Assembly: GCA_050699035.1 (NCBI GenBank)
Contig: JBOHDE010000142.1
Location: forward strand, 1-10,209
Reading direction: 5' to 3'
DNA: 10,209 nt
Source of the DNA: WHTB01 sp050699035
GTDB taxonomy: Bacteria; Actinomycetota; Actinomycetes; Propionibacteriales; Nocardioidaceae
Shown: piece after piece, positions 1-6,393 of the stretch
Position numbering within the stretch: the stretch's first letter is position 1
Layout of the letters: every line of letters begins with the position of its first letter
The notes under the pieces: generated by a model
What the model was told of the DNA's origin: nothing
What the model saw: only the letters and a program-made list of their open reading frames with translations
Database searches by the model: none
Position numbers and translations under genes: made by a program

Positions 1-1
1 G

Positions 2-562
2 GTCGACCACTTCGGTGCCGACCTCGCCCGGGTGGTGGCGGTGCTGCCCGACGTGCTGACCGGCGACGAGGCCACGCTGTACGACGAGCGGCTGCGCTCG
101 CTGCTGGAGATGGAGGTGCCGGAGGAGCTGGCCAGGGCGATCTCGGTGCTCCCGCCGGCGTACTCCGCACTCAGCATCGTGGAGACCGCCAAGCGCGACA
201 GCGTCGACCCGCACGAGGTGGCCAAGGTGCACTTCGCGATCGGCGACAAGCTCGGGATCGGCCCGTTGACGCAGCGGATCGTGGCCCTGCCCCGCACCGA
301 CCGGTGGCAGACGATGGCGCGCGCCGCGCTGCGTGACGACCTCGGCTCCGTACACGCGCAGATCACCGCGCAGGTGCTCCGTGGCACCGACTCGGGCCTC
401 GAGCCGGACGAGCGGATCAAGCACTGGGCCGAGGCCGACGGGCTCGTGCTGAGCCGGGCGGCGAGCACGCTGGAAGAGATCTGGTCCGACGACGTACCCG
501 ACCTCGCACGGCTCTCGGTGGGGCTGCGGGTCGTACGAACGCTGCTGCAGTCACCGGGCTGA
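2..562 (+). CDS. gdh: NAD-specific glutamate dehydrogenase, C-terminal end (partial)
   Basis: The frame is open from base 2 and ends with TGA at 560-562, giving the last 186 residues of a protein that begins before the window. The text resembles the helical C-terminal region of the very large bacterial NAD-glutamate dehydrogenases (the Bac_GDH / L_180 type), for example VPEELARAISVLPPAYSAL, followed by the conserved pattern VETAKRDSVDPHEVAKVHFAIGDKL-like (about residues 60-84) and LPRTDRWQTMARAALRDDL. Known of the family: it oxidises L-glutamate to 2-oxoglutarate and ammonia with NAD in the cytoplasm, linking amino-acid catabolism to the TCA cycle. The catalytic Rossmann and dehydrogenase core lies outside the window, so activity cannot be judged here. 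No clear intrinsic terminator directly follows the stop. Recognition rests on remembered family text, not an alignment. Confidence 0.88.
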   Translation, partial: VDHFGADLARVVAVLPDVLTGDEATLYDERLRSLLEMEVPEELARAISVLPPAYSALSIVETAKRDSVDPHEVAKVHFAIGDKLGIGPLTQRIVALPRTDRWQTMARAALRDDLGSVHAQITAQVLRGTDSGLEPDERIKHWAEADGLVLSRAASTLEEIWSDDVPDLARLSVGLRVVRTLLQSPG

Positions 563-730
563 CCGCGCCATCAGCTCGCCCGGCGGCGGCCAGCACGCCC
601 GGGAGAGACGTGGTCCGCGGTCGCGTGTCATGTTCGGGCCCGCCGCCGACGCACCGCTGGCGATGAGACGCGACGGGGTGACCGTCGCCGGGCGTGCGTG
701 CCGCCGCTGAACGGGCGTGCGGCCGTCGCG

Positions 731-816
731 ATCTCAGACCCTGTGCCGAGATGGACGAAATCGTGGTCAGACCAACCTGACCGACCCCGACTTCGTCCAT
801 CTCGGTGGGCTGAGAT
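731..816. repeat. Long nested inverted repeat (palindromic element)
   Basis: Three nested complementary pairs share one centre. Outer: ATCTCAG (731-737) with CTGAGAT (810-816). Middle: CCGAGATGGACGAA (746-759) with TTCGTCCATCTCGG (792-805), 14 of 14 bases. Inner: GGTCAG (765-770) with CTGACC (777-782) around a 6-base loop. Between middle and inner stems the right arm is a few bases longer. It lies about 170 bp after gdh and about 110 bp before the ABC genes. There is no T-tract, so a classical intrinsic terminator is unlikely. A dispersed palindromic (REP- or MITE-like) element or a structured RNA is possible; only this one copy is in the window. Confidence 0.75.
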
Positions 817-914
817 CTCGGCGGCGGCGTACTGACAGTTCGGCGCGGGCGGGGGGACGAATGTTATCGCGGATTGCCGACTTTCGGCCGGTCCGGTGGG
901 TGGCGGGCCGCCGG

Positions 915-920
915 TAAGGT
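915..920 (+). promoter_or_regulatory. Candidate -10 element (TAAGGT) for the ABC operon, leaderless type
   Basis: TAAGGT fits the actinobacterial -10 pattern TAnnnT and ends 8 bases before the ATG at 929, so transcription would start at or next to the start codon. No convincing -35 is visible at 17-18 bases upstream. The AAGG within it could instead be read as a weak Shine-Dalgarno sequence about 9 bases from the ATG. Confidence 0.45.
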
Positions 921-928
921 CACCGGTC

Positions 929-1831
929 ATGGGGGCAGTGATCCAGGTCCAGGACCTGAAGAAGACATACGGTTCGGTGCACGCGGTCGACGGCGTGTCG
1001 TTCGACGTCAACCAGGGGGAGCTGTTCGGCATCCTCGGCCCGAACGGCGCCGGCAAGACCACGACGCTCGAGATCATCGAGGGTCTGCGCGAGGCCGACG
1101 GCGGCACGGTCGAGCTGCTGGGCGAGCGGCCGTGGCCCCGCAACTCACGACTGCTGCCGCGGATCGGGGTGCAGCTGCAGGCGTCGGCGTTCTTCGAGCG
1201 GCTGACCGCCCGCGAGCAGATCCACACCTTCGCATCGCTGTACGGCGTACCCGCGCGACGCGGCGACGAGATGCTCGAGCAGGTCGCGCTGACCGACAAG
1301 GTCGACACCCGGACCGAGCAGCTGTCCGGCGGGCAGATGCAACGCCTGTCGATCGCCTGCACGCTCGTGCACGATCCCGAGATCGTGTTCCTCGACGAGC
1401 CGACGGCCGCGCTCGACCCGCAGGCACGCCGCAACCTCTGGGACCTGCTCGGCACGCTCAACGACAGCGGCCGCACGGTCATTCTCACCACGCACTACAT
1501 GGACGAGGCGGAGGTCTTGTGCGACCGCGTCGCGATCATGGACCACGGCAAGATCCTCGACCTCGACACACCCACCGCGCTCACTCGTGGTCTCGACGCG
1601 GCGACGCACATCAGTGTCACCGCCGACAGCCTCGACCTCGAGACAGCGTCCGCACTGGCCGGCGTCGAAGATGCGGCGTACGACGGTGACTCGCTGGTGC
1701 TGTCGACGCGGCGGCCGGCACCGGTGCTCGCGGCACTGGCCGAGCGGGACGCGCTCGACGGGCTACAGGTGCGCGGCGCCACGCTGGAGGACGTCTTCCT
1801 CACTCTGACCGGACGGGAGTACCGCGCATGA
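929..1831 (+). CDS. ABC transporter ATP-binding protein (DrrA-like)
   Basis: This 300-residue protein is the cytoplasmic motor of an ABC-2 type exporter. The ATPase motifs are complete: Walker A GPNGAGKTT (residues 37-45), Q-loop near Gln84, signature LSGGQ (132-136), Walker B IVFLDEP (152-158, with catalytic Glu157) and the switch His189 in TTHYMDEAE. The last 80 or so residues form the C-terminal extension seen in DrrA/NatA-like exporters, ending with the usual ATLEDVFLTLTGRE text. The ATG at 929 was chosen because ABC homology begins a few residues later (IQVQDLKKTYG) and a -10-like hexamer sits 8 bases upstream; an in-frame GTG at 896 would add 11 unlike residues. It overlaps the permease gene by the four bases ATGA at 1828-1831, a sign of one transcript and coupled translation. 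The exported substrate (drug, lipid or other) cannot be told from the sequence. Confidence 0.95.
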   Translation: MGAVIQVQDLKKTYGSVHAVDGVSFDVNQGELFGILGPNGAGKTTTLEIIEGLREADGGTVELLGERPWPRNSRLLPRIGVQLQASAFFERLTAREQIHTFASLYGVPARRGDEMLEQVALTDKVDTRTEQLSGGQMQRLSIACTLVHDPEIVFLDEPTAALDPQARRNLWDLLGTLNDSGRTVILTTHYMDEAEVLCDRVAIMDHGKILDLDTPTALTRGLDAATHISVTADSLDLETASALAGVEDAAYDGDSLVLSTRRPAPVLAALAERDALDGLQVRGATLEDVFLTLTGREYRA

Positions 1832-2889
1832 CGTCGATGTCGACGCTGTCGCTCGCGATGTGGCGGGGCTTCGTCCGCGACAAGATGGCGCTGTTCTTCA
1901 CCATCTTGTTCCCGCTGATGTTCCTGTTCCTCTTCGGTGGGATCTTCTCCGACCAGGGCCAGTCGAGGTCGACGCTGGTCGAGGTCGGCGAGGTCCCGCT
2001 GCTGAGCGAGCTGCCCGGCAGTGCCAAGGAGGCCTTCAGGGACGCGTTCGAGGTACGGAGGTCCGCCGACCTCGACGCGGCGATCAACGACGTACGCAGC
2101 GGCGACGTCGACGCGGCGGTCGAGCAGCGGGGCGACGAGCTGGTGCTGCACTTCTCCCGCGCGGACCAGGTCAAGGCGGCGACCGTGCTCGGCACGTTCA
2201 GCTCGTTCGTCGACGGTGCGAACCTCGCGGCCTCGGGCCAGCCGCCGACGTACACCCTGACGCCGGAGCAGGTGGAGGACGACTCCCTCGAGTCCATCCA
2301 GTACCTCGCACCAGGGCTGCTCGGGTGGGCGATCGCGATGAGCGCGACGTTCGGCGCGGCGCTGACCCTGGTGCAATGGCGGACCACCAAGCTGCTGCGA
2401 CGCCTTCGTCTCGCCCCGGTGTCGACCGGCGCGATCGTGGCCGCCCGGGTGCTCGTCAGCCTGGCCGTCGCGGCGGTGCAGATGATGATCTTCGTGGGCA
2501 TCGCGATCGCCGTCTTCGACCTCAAGCTGACCGACGCGTGGTGGATGTCGGTCCCGCTGGTTGCCGCCGGCACGCTGTCGTTCATGGCCATCGGCCTGCT
2601 CGCCGGGGCGGTCTCCAAGACCGCCGAAGGTGCTTCCGGGATCGCGAACCTGATCGTGCTGCCGATGGCGTTCCTGTCGGGGTCGTTCATCCCGCTCGAC
2701 GTCGCGCCGGGCTGGCTGCAGACCGTCTCGGCGGTGTTGCCGCTGCGCTACCTGAACGAGGGGATGCTCGACGTGATGGTGCGGGGCGAGGGTCCGGTGG
2801 CCGCGGCCGTCCCGATCGCGATCCTGCTGGCGTTCACGCTGGTGATCGGTGCGATCGCGACCTGGATGTTCCGCTGGGAAACCGACTGA
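1828..2889 (+). CDS. ABC-2 type transporter permease (DrrB-like)
   Basis: A 353-residue membrane protein that forms the translocation path for the ATPase encoded just upstream. Hydrophobic stretches suggest six membrane helices: about residues 21-40, 160-182, 203-229, 238-262, 268-291 and 325-347. Between the first two lies a soluble, presumably external domain of about 115 residues (41-158), as in the ABC2_membrane_3 / YhgE-like architecture. The second half holds the usual ABC-2 signature region with SGIANLIVLPMAFLSGSFIPL followed by LQTVSAVLPLRYLNEGM. The start ATG overlaps the ATPase stop (ATGA), which fixes it well; a second ATG lies three codons later. The two genes together probably make a homodimeric ABC exporter. 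No third gene belongs to the operon: the next gene begins 38 bases downstream with its own -10-like element. Substrate unknown. Confidence 0.94.
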   Translation: MTSMSTLSLAMWRGFVRDKMALFFTILFPLMFLFLFGGIFSDQGQSRSTLVEVGEVPLLSELPGSAKEAFRDAFEVRRSADLDAAINDVRSGDVDAAVEQRGDELVLHFSRADQVKAATVLGTFSSFVDGANLAASGQPPTYTLTPEQVEDDSLESIQYLAPGLLGWAIAMSATFGAALTLVQWRTTKLLRRLRLAPVSTGAIVAARVLVSLAVAAVQMMIFVGIAIAVFDLKLTDAWWMSVPLVAAGTLSFMAIGLLAGAVSKTAEGASGIANLIVLPMAFLSGSFIPLDVAPGWLQTVSAVLPLRYLNEGMLDVMVRGEGPVAAAVPIAILLAFTLVIGAIATWMFRWETD

Positions 2890-2915
2890 ACATCCGCAAT
2901 GTCAGCGGGTCGTCC

Positions 2916-2921
2916 TAGGTT
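2916..2921 (+). promoter_or_regulatory. Candidate -10 element (TAGGTT), leaderless type
   Basis: TAGGTT fits TAnnnT and ends 6 bases before the ATG at 2928, the spacing expected if transcription starts on the A of the start codon. There is no GGAGG-like sequence between them and no recognisable -35 sequence. Confidence 0.55.
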
Positions 2922-2927
2922 GGGTCT

Positions 2928-3539
2928 ATGACTCAGATCGCGCTCTACCACTCGGTCCTCGGCGTCCGTCCGGGGGTGCACGCCGCCGCCGACCTGCTGC
3001 GCTCGCACGGCCACGACGTCCGCATCGTCGACCAGTACGACGGGAAGGTCTTCGACGACTACGAGACGGCCTCGGCCTATGTCGAGGAGCTAGGCTTCCC
3101 GGCCCTGATGCAGCGGGCGCTCGACGCGGTTGCCGACCTGCCCGACGGGTTCGTGTGCGCGGGCTTCTCCAACGGCGGCGGCATGGCGCAGTTCGTGGCG
3201 GCGCAGCGGCCCGGCGTCGTGGGCGCGGTGCTGATGTCCGGTGCCATCGACCCGGCCGAGATCGGGGTGACCGAGTGGCCGTCCACGGTCCCGGTCCAGA
3301 TCCACTACACGGTCGACGACCCCTTCCGGGGGCAGGCGTGGATCGATGCCGCGGTCGGCGCCGTCGCGGCGTCCGGCGCCGATCTCGAGTTCTACGACTA
3401 CGAAGGGTCGGGTCACCTGTTCACCGACCCGAGTCTGCCGGCCGAGTACCAGCCCGAGCAGGCGGCCGAGCTGTGGCCGCGGGTGGTCGACTTCCTCGCT
3501 CGCGTCGAGGGCCAGACACGCGACAGCCCGCCCGGGTGA
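2928..3539 (+). CDS. Dienelactone hydrolase family protein (alpha/beta hydrolase)
   Basis: A 203-residue single-domain alpha/beta hydrolase, the usual size for the dienelactone hydrolase family. The nucleophile elbow is GFSNGGG with Ser81, where classical dienelactone hydrolases have Cys (GxCxGG); the acid is Asp130 or Asp131 in HYTVDDPF and the base is His163 in YEGSGHLFTD. The family text is also clear at the start (IALYHSVLGVRPGV, then DLLRSHGHDVRIVDQYDG). It is probably a cytoplasmic hydrolase of small esters or related compounds; the real substrate is unknown. The ATG is supported by the TAGGTT hexamer 6 bases upstream. The last five codons and the stop lie inside a perfect hairpin, so the C-terminus RDSPPG is set by a terminator-like structure. 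It stands alone, convergent to the mechanosensitive-channel-like gene. Confidence 0.9.
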   Translation: MTQIALYHSVLGVRPGVHAAADLLRSHGHDVRIVDQYDGKVFDDYETASAYVEELGFPALMQRALDAVADLPDGFVCAGFSNGGGMAQFVAAQRPGVVGAVLMSGAIDPAEIGVTEWPSTVPVQIHYTVDDPFRGQAWIDAAVGAVAASGADLEFYDYEGSGHLFTDPSLPAEYQPEQAAELWPRVVDFLARVEGQTRDSPPG

Positions 3540-3555
3540 CCCGGGCGGGCTGTCG
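3521..3555. terminator. Perfect 16-bp hairpin with the TGA stop codon as its loop; probable bidirectional terminator
   Basis: Bases 3521-3536 pair without mismatch with 3540-3555, leaving TGA (3537-3539), the stop codon of the hydrolase gene, as a three-base loop. The stem core is GCCCGCCCGGG. There is no T-tract on either side. It sits between two convergent genes (stops at 3539 on + and 3586 on -), so it could stop transcription from both sides. Confidence 0.8.
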
Positions 3556-3585
3556 ATGGAGGTCAGCTCACTCAGCCGAGACGGC

Positions 3586-4449
3586 TCATCGGGGCGGGTA
3601 ACCCGGGTCGGTGCCACCCTGCGGGTAGCCCTGAGTGTGATACGTGCCTTGGTCGGAGTACGAACCCTGCTCGGCGGACGCGCCTTCGTCGGCGTACCCG
3701 CCCTGCGTGTCGTACCCACCTTGGTCGGCGTACTCCGCCGGTGCGGCGGCACGCTGCTGCTGGTGGTCCTTGGCCGCTGCGGTGTCCTGCTCGAGCTGTC
3801 CGAGCCAGCCGTCCCAGCGCTGGCGCATCGGCTGGATCAGTCCGCCGCCGACACCGACGACGAGGATGCCGCCGACGGTGGCGAGCACCGTGACCAGCAC
3901 CGGCATCGTGACGGTCGTGCCGATCCCGACCTGGTTGAGGGCGGCGATCACGCCGAGCGCGATGATCGCGACCGACACGATCTTGGCCAGTGTCCCGCCG
4001 TACGACAGCCCACCGAGGACGTCGGTCAGCACGTCCTTCACGGCCTTGGCAATGGCCGCCACGATCACGATGATCACGACCGCGACGATCAGCTTCGGCA
4101 ACCAGGCAACGATGTCGTTGACGATGTCACTGATCGCGTTGGGACCGAACACCGACAACGACAGCTGCAAGGCGAGCAGCAAGATGCCGTAGTACAGCAG
4201 CTTGGTAATCAACTCTGATGGCCCGAACGTCGGCGAGAAGAAGTTGTTCAACCCGCTGCGTTCGAGGATGCGGTTGAAGCCGACCCGCTCCAGGAGCTTG
4301 CCGACCAGTTTCGAGACCGCTTTGGCGATGAACCAGCCGATCCCGAGAATGACCAGGAAGATGACGATCTTCGGCACGATGTCCGCGACAGATTCCCATG
4401 CGCTGGACAACCCCGCTTCCCAGTCAACAGCTTGTACACGCCCAGACAT
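3586..4449 (-). CDS. Mechanosensitive ion channel-like membrane protein (conserved TM-helix family)
   Basis: A 287-residue inner-membrane protein. Five hydrophobic segments are visible at about residues 27-48, 80-101, 113-137, 155-172 and 183-205. Each of the first three is flanked by text typical of the conserved TM-helix repeat proteins related to small mechanosensitive channels: IVIFLVILGIGWFIAKAVSKL then LLERVGFNRILERSGL, and later IAKAVKDVLTDVLGGL. Known of the family: a role in osmotic adaptation is assumed, few members are studied, and the beta-domain of true MscS is absent here. After the last helix come a charged stretch (about 206-232) and a low-complexity tail rich in Gln, Gly and Tyr. 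The ATG is well supported by GGAGGT four bases upstream. It is divergent from the esterase operon and convergent with the hydrolase gene. The name is a family-level call and a channel function is inferred. Confidence 0.82.
   Translation of the reverse strand: MSGRVQAVDWEAGLSSAWESVADIVPKIVIFLVILGIGWFIAKAVSKLVGKLLERVGFNRILERSGLNNFFSPTFGPSELITKLLYYGILLLALQLSLSVFGPNAISDIVNDIVAWLPKLIVAVVIIVIVAAIAKAVKDVLTDVLGGLSYGGTLAKIVSVAIIALGVIAALNQVGIGTTVTMPVLVTVLATVGGILVVGVGGGLIQPMRQRWDGWLGQLEQDTAAAKDHQQQRAAAPAEYADQGGYDTQGGYADEGASAEQGSYSDQGTYHTQGYPQGGTDPGYPPR
3598..3732 (-). repeat. Segment coding for a degenerate Q-G-Y repeat tail
   Basis: Residues 240-284 of the membrane protein are built from degenerate units of the type [AS]DQG[GT]Y: ADQGGY, DTQGGY, ADEG, AEQGSY, SDQGTY, HTQGY, PQGGT, DPGY. 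At DNA level GTACnn and TCGGnGTAC words recur. The stretch is acidic, has no hydrophobic core and is probably disordered in the cytoplasm. Confidence 0.8.
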
Positions 4450-4453
4450 TGTT

Positions 4454-4459
4454 ACCTCC
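4454..4459 (-). promoter_or_regulatory. Shine-Dalgarno sequence of the membrane protein gene
   Basis: On the minus strand GGAGGT is followed by AACA and the ATG at 4449. This is the strongest ribosome binding site among first genes in the window and fixes the start. It contrasts with the leaderless-looking starts of its neighbours. Confidence 0.8.
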
Positions 4460-4491
4460 AGTAGTCGAGGGCTGACAGCATGCGCCTACCC

Positions 4492-4497
4492 ACCGTA
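4492..4497 (-). promoter_or_regulatory. Candidate -10 element (TACGGT) for the membrane protein gene
   Basis: Read on the minus strand this is TACGGT, fitting TAnnnT. It would give a 5' leader of about 35 bases that contains the GGAGGT site. The upstream spacer is AT-rich (ATATATC), unusual in this GC-rich region. It mirrors the TACGGT at 4537-4542 on the other strand. Confidence 0.4.
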
Positions 4498-4536
4498 CTG
4501 AGATATATGCCTAAAAGCGGACGTTGAGCTCGCCTG

Positions 4537-4542
4537 TACGGT
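4537..4542 (+). promoter_or_regulatory. Candidate -10 element (TACGGT) for the esterase operon, leaderless type
   Basis: TACGGT ends 8 bases before the GTG at 4551, placing the transcription start at the start codon. No Shine-Dalgarno sequence precedes the GTG. This element decides the start: the in-frame TTG codons at 4524 and 4542 lie upstream of or inside the hexamer. Confidence 0.5.
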
Positions 4543-4550
4543 TGCGTTCC

Positions 4551-5633
4551 GTGGCCGACGTCGATTCACCGTCACCGCCTGCGAGCGGGATCGAGGGTAC
4601 GGACGTGGTGTTCCGGATGCCCGACCCGGACCACACGTTCGCCGCGGTCGGGGTGCGGCAGATGCTGGGCCGGGCGGACCAGCCGGTCGACCTCGCCTCG
4701 GTCGGGGGTGGCTGGGAGCGACGCCTGCCGCAGCCGCCGGTGCAGCGGATCCAGTACCTCTTCGAGATCACCGACGCCGACGGCGACACAACGACCGTCG
4801 TCGACCCCGGCAACCCCGCCCGGGTCGGTGGGCCGTTCGGCGAGCACTCCGTGTTGGAGCTCCCCGGGTACGTCGCGCCGTCCTGGGTCGCCGACGTGCC
4901 GGTCGAGGGGACCGTCGAGTCACTCCCGGTCATGGGCACCCCCGTCGGTGACGTCGGCGTGCAGGTCTGGTCGCCGACCGGGTCCGCGGCCCACCAGCCG
5001 CTGCCGTTGCTCGTCGCGCACGACGGCCCCGAGCTGGTGGCGTACGCCGGCCTCACCCATTTCGTCGGCGTGCTGGTCGCCACCGGTGCGCTGCCACCAC
5101 TGCGGGTCGCGCTGCTCGCGCCGGGCCGGCGCAACGACTGGTACTCCGCGAACGACGACTACGCCGAGACGCTGACCCGCCAGGTCGTACCCGCCGTCCA
5201 CGACGGCTGGACGACCACCCGCGGCACCGTCTTGATGGGGACGAGCCTCGGCGCGCTCGCCGCGCTGCATGCCGAGTGGCGGCATCCCGGCACGTTCGCC
5301 GGGCTGTTCTTGCAGTCCGGGTCGTTCTTCACTGCGGCGACCGATCCGCAGGAGCGGGACTTCGAACAGTTCGACCGGGTCACCGCGTTCGTCGGCGAGG
5401 TACTCGGCGCGGACGCGGCGCCGAGCCGCCCGGCGATCGGCATGACCGCCGGGGCGACCGAGGAGAACGTACACAACAACCGGGTGCTGGCCGATCGGCT
5501 GCGGGCCCTCGACTACGACGTCTCCTACGGCGAGACTCCAGACGTGCACAACTTCACCTCGTGGCGCGACGCGCTGGACCCGCACCTCGGCACGCTGCTG
5601 CGGCGGGTGTGGGAGGTCGCCGATGGAGCGTGA
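4551..5633 (+). CDS. Esterase family protein, enterochelin-esterase-like (alpha/beta hydrolase)
   Basis: With the GTG start at 4551 the product has 360 residues. The first 120 or so form a domain resembling the N-terminal beta-sandwich of enterochelin esterases (VVFRMPDPDHTFAAVGVR, then WERRLPQPPVQRIQYLFEI), followed by an esterase-D type alpha/beta hydrolase domain. The nucleophile is Ser232 in GTSLGALAAL and the base is His333 in DVHNFTSWRDAL; the acid is probably one of the acidic residues near 304-305 in GATEEN. Known of the family: cytoplasmic hydrolysis of ferric enterobactin-type esters or other esters, and often side activities. No siderophore genes are nearby, so a siderophore role is not supported. 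It heads a three-gene operon and overlaps the next gene by 11 bases. A TTG start at 4524 would add nine residues but ignores the -10-like element. No signal peptide is visible. Confidence 0.86.
   Translation: MADVDSPSPPASGIEGTDVVFRMPDPDHTFAAVGVRQMLGRADQPVDLASVGGGWERRLPQPPVQRIQYLFEITDADGDTTTVVDPGNPARVGGPFGEHSVLELPGYVAPSWVADVPVEGTVESLPVMGTPVGDVGVQVWSPTGSAAHQPLPLLVAHDGPELVAYAGLTHFVGVLVATGALPPLRVALLAPGRRNDWYSANDDYAETLTRQVVPAVHDGWTTTRGTVLMGTSLGALAALHAEWRHPGTFAGLFLQSGSFFTAATDPQERDFEQFDRVTAFVGEVLGADAAPSRPAIGMTAGATEENVHNNRVLADRLRALDYDVSYGETPDVHNFTSWRDALDPHLGTLLRRVWEVADGA
5611..5617 (+). promoter_or_regulatory. Shine-Dalgarno sequence inside the upstream gene
   Basis: GGGAGGT lies within the end of the first esterase gene and is five bases from the ATG at 5623. 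It supports that start and direct re-initiation of ribosomes in the operon. Confidence 0.75.
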
Positions 5634-6369
5634 GCAGACCGAGCTCGAAGCACCGGGGCTCGACCGGCCCGGCACGCTGATCCGCTACGGCCACTACGGC
5701 CGCCCGGTGCTGGTGTTCCCGAGCGAGCAGGGCCGGGCCTGGGACTACGAGAGCAACGGCATGGTCGATGCAGTCGCCGACCTGGTCGACGGCGGCCGGG
5801 TCAAGCTCTACTGCGTCGACTCGTTCGACCACGTCACCTGGTCAGACCGCTCCGTCCCGCTCGAGGAGCGCGCCCGGCGGCATCAGCTGTACGAGTCATG
5901 GGTCTGCGACCACGTCGTACCCACGATCGCCGCCGACTCGCCCGGCGCGGCCGGGATCATCACGACGGGCTGCAGTCTGGGTGCGTTCCATGCCCTCAAC
6001 TTCGCGCTCAAGCGGGCCGACCTGTTCCCGGTCGCGATCTGCCAGTCCGGCAACTACGACGCCTCGCAGTGGCACGCGTGGGGCGAGCGCGCCGACGCCG
6101 CGTACTTCAACAACCCCGCCGACTATCTGCAGCACCTCGACGGCGACCACCTCGACTGGCTGCGCGGCCAGGTGTTCGCGCTGCTGGTCGTCGGGCAGGG
6201 GGACTGGGAGACCGACCCCACGGGGTCCTTGCCGTCGGCACGGCACACGGCGGCGCTGCTGCGGGCCAAGGGCATTCCCCACGAACTCGACGAATGGGGC
6301 CACGACGTCGCCCACGACTGGCCGTGGTGGCGACGGCAGATCGCGCACCACCTGCCGAGGTTCTGCTGA
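5623..6369 (+). CDS. Esterase-fold alpha/beta hydrolase (COG4947-like)
   Basis: A 248-residue alpha/beta hydrolase. It differs from its upstream neighbour in sequence and lacks the N-terminal sandwich domain. The nucleophile elbow is GCSLGAFHA with Ser118; the base is probably His227 in the striking C-terminal motif WGHDVAHDWPWWRRQI; the acid is probably Asp194 in VGQGDWETD. Other recognisable text is YGHYGRPVLVFPSEQGR near the start and YCVDSFDHVTW at about 63-73. I recall this as an uncharacterised conserved esterase-like family (COG4947 in older schemes); that label is from memory. The gene begins inside the last 11 bases of the previous gene with a good GGGAGGT site, and the ATP-grasp-like gene starts 24 bases after its stop. 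The substrate is unknown, and no signal peptide is visible, so it probably acts in the cytoplasm. Confidence 0.86.
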   Translation: MEREQTELEAPGLDRPGTLIRYGHYGRPVLVFPSEQGRAWDYESNGMVDAVADLVDGGRVKLYCVDSFDHVTWSDRSVPLEERARRHQLYESWVCDHVVPTIAADSPGAAGIITTGCSLGAFHALNFALKRADLFPVAICQSGNYDASQWHAWGERADAAYFNNPADYLQHLDGDHLDWLRGQVFALLVVGQGDWETDPTGSLPSARHTAALLRAKGIPHELDEWGHDVAHDWPWWRRQIAHHLPRFC

Positions 6370-6383
6370 CCGATCGACAACCT

Positions 6384-6389
6384 GGAGGG
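6384..6389 (+). promoter_or_regulatory. Shine-Dalgarno sequence deciding a GTG start
   Basis: GGAGGG is followed by CGTT and the GTG at 6394. No ATG lies at the right distance in this frame, so this site supports the GTG start of the ATP-grasp-like gene. Confidence 0.75.
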
Positions 6390-6393
6390 CGTT

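Larger units (their letters stand above)
563..928. other. 366-bp non-coding gap between gdh and the ABC operon
   Basis: I find no supportable gene here. The short ORFs that run through it lack family-like sequence or a ribosome binding site. The notable content is the nested palindrome at 731-816 and, at the right end, a -10-like TAAGGT just before the ABC ATPase start. The first 150 bases are GC-rich and show only weak short hairpins such as the CCCGG/CCGGG pairing around 579-603, so the terminator of the glutamate dehydrogenase gene is not obvious. Confidence 0.6.

Noticed and set aside
630..710. 26-codon ORF starting ATG in the gap after gdh
   Set aside because: No ribosome site or leaderless -10 element precedes it, the peptide is not recognisable, and short ORFs are expected by chance.
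628..1491. 287-codon minus-strand ORF across the gap and the ABC ATPase
   Set aside because: Ser/Arg/Pro-rich antisense frame without domain text, opposite the unmistakable Walker motifs of the ATPase.
4524..4550. TTG start for the first esterase
   Set aside because: It has no ribosome site and lies upstream of the TACGGT hexamer that would start transcription at the GTG at 4551.
4551..5633. Siderophore esterase (Fes) as a firm name
   Set aside because: Only fold-level likeness is seen, and no siderophore biosynthesis or uptake gene is in the window.
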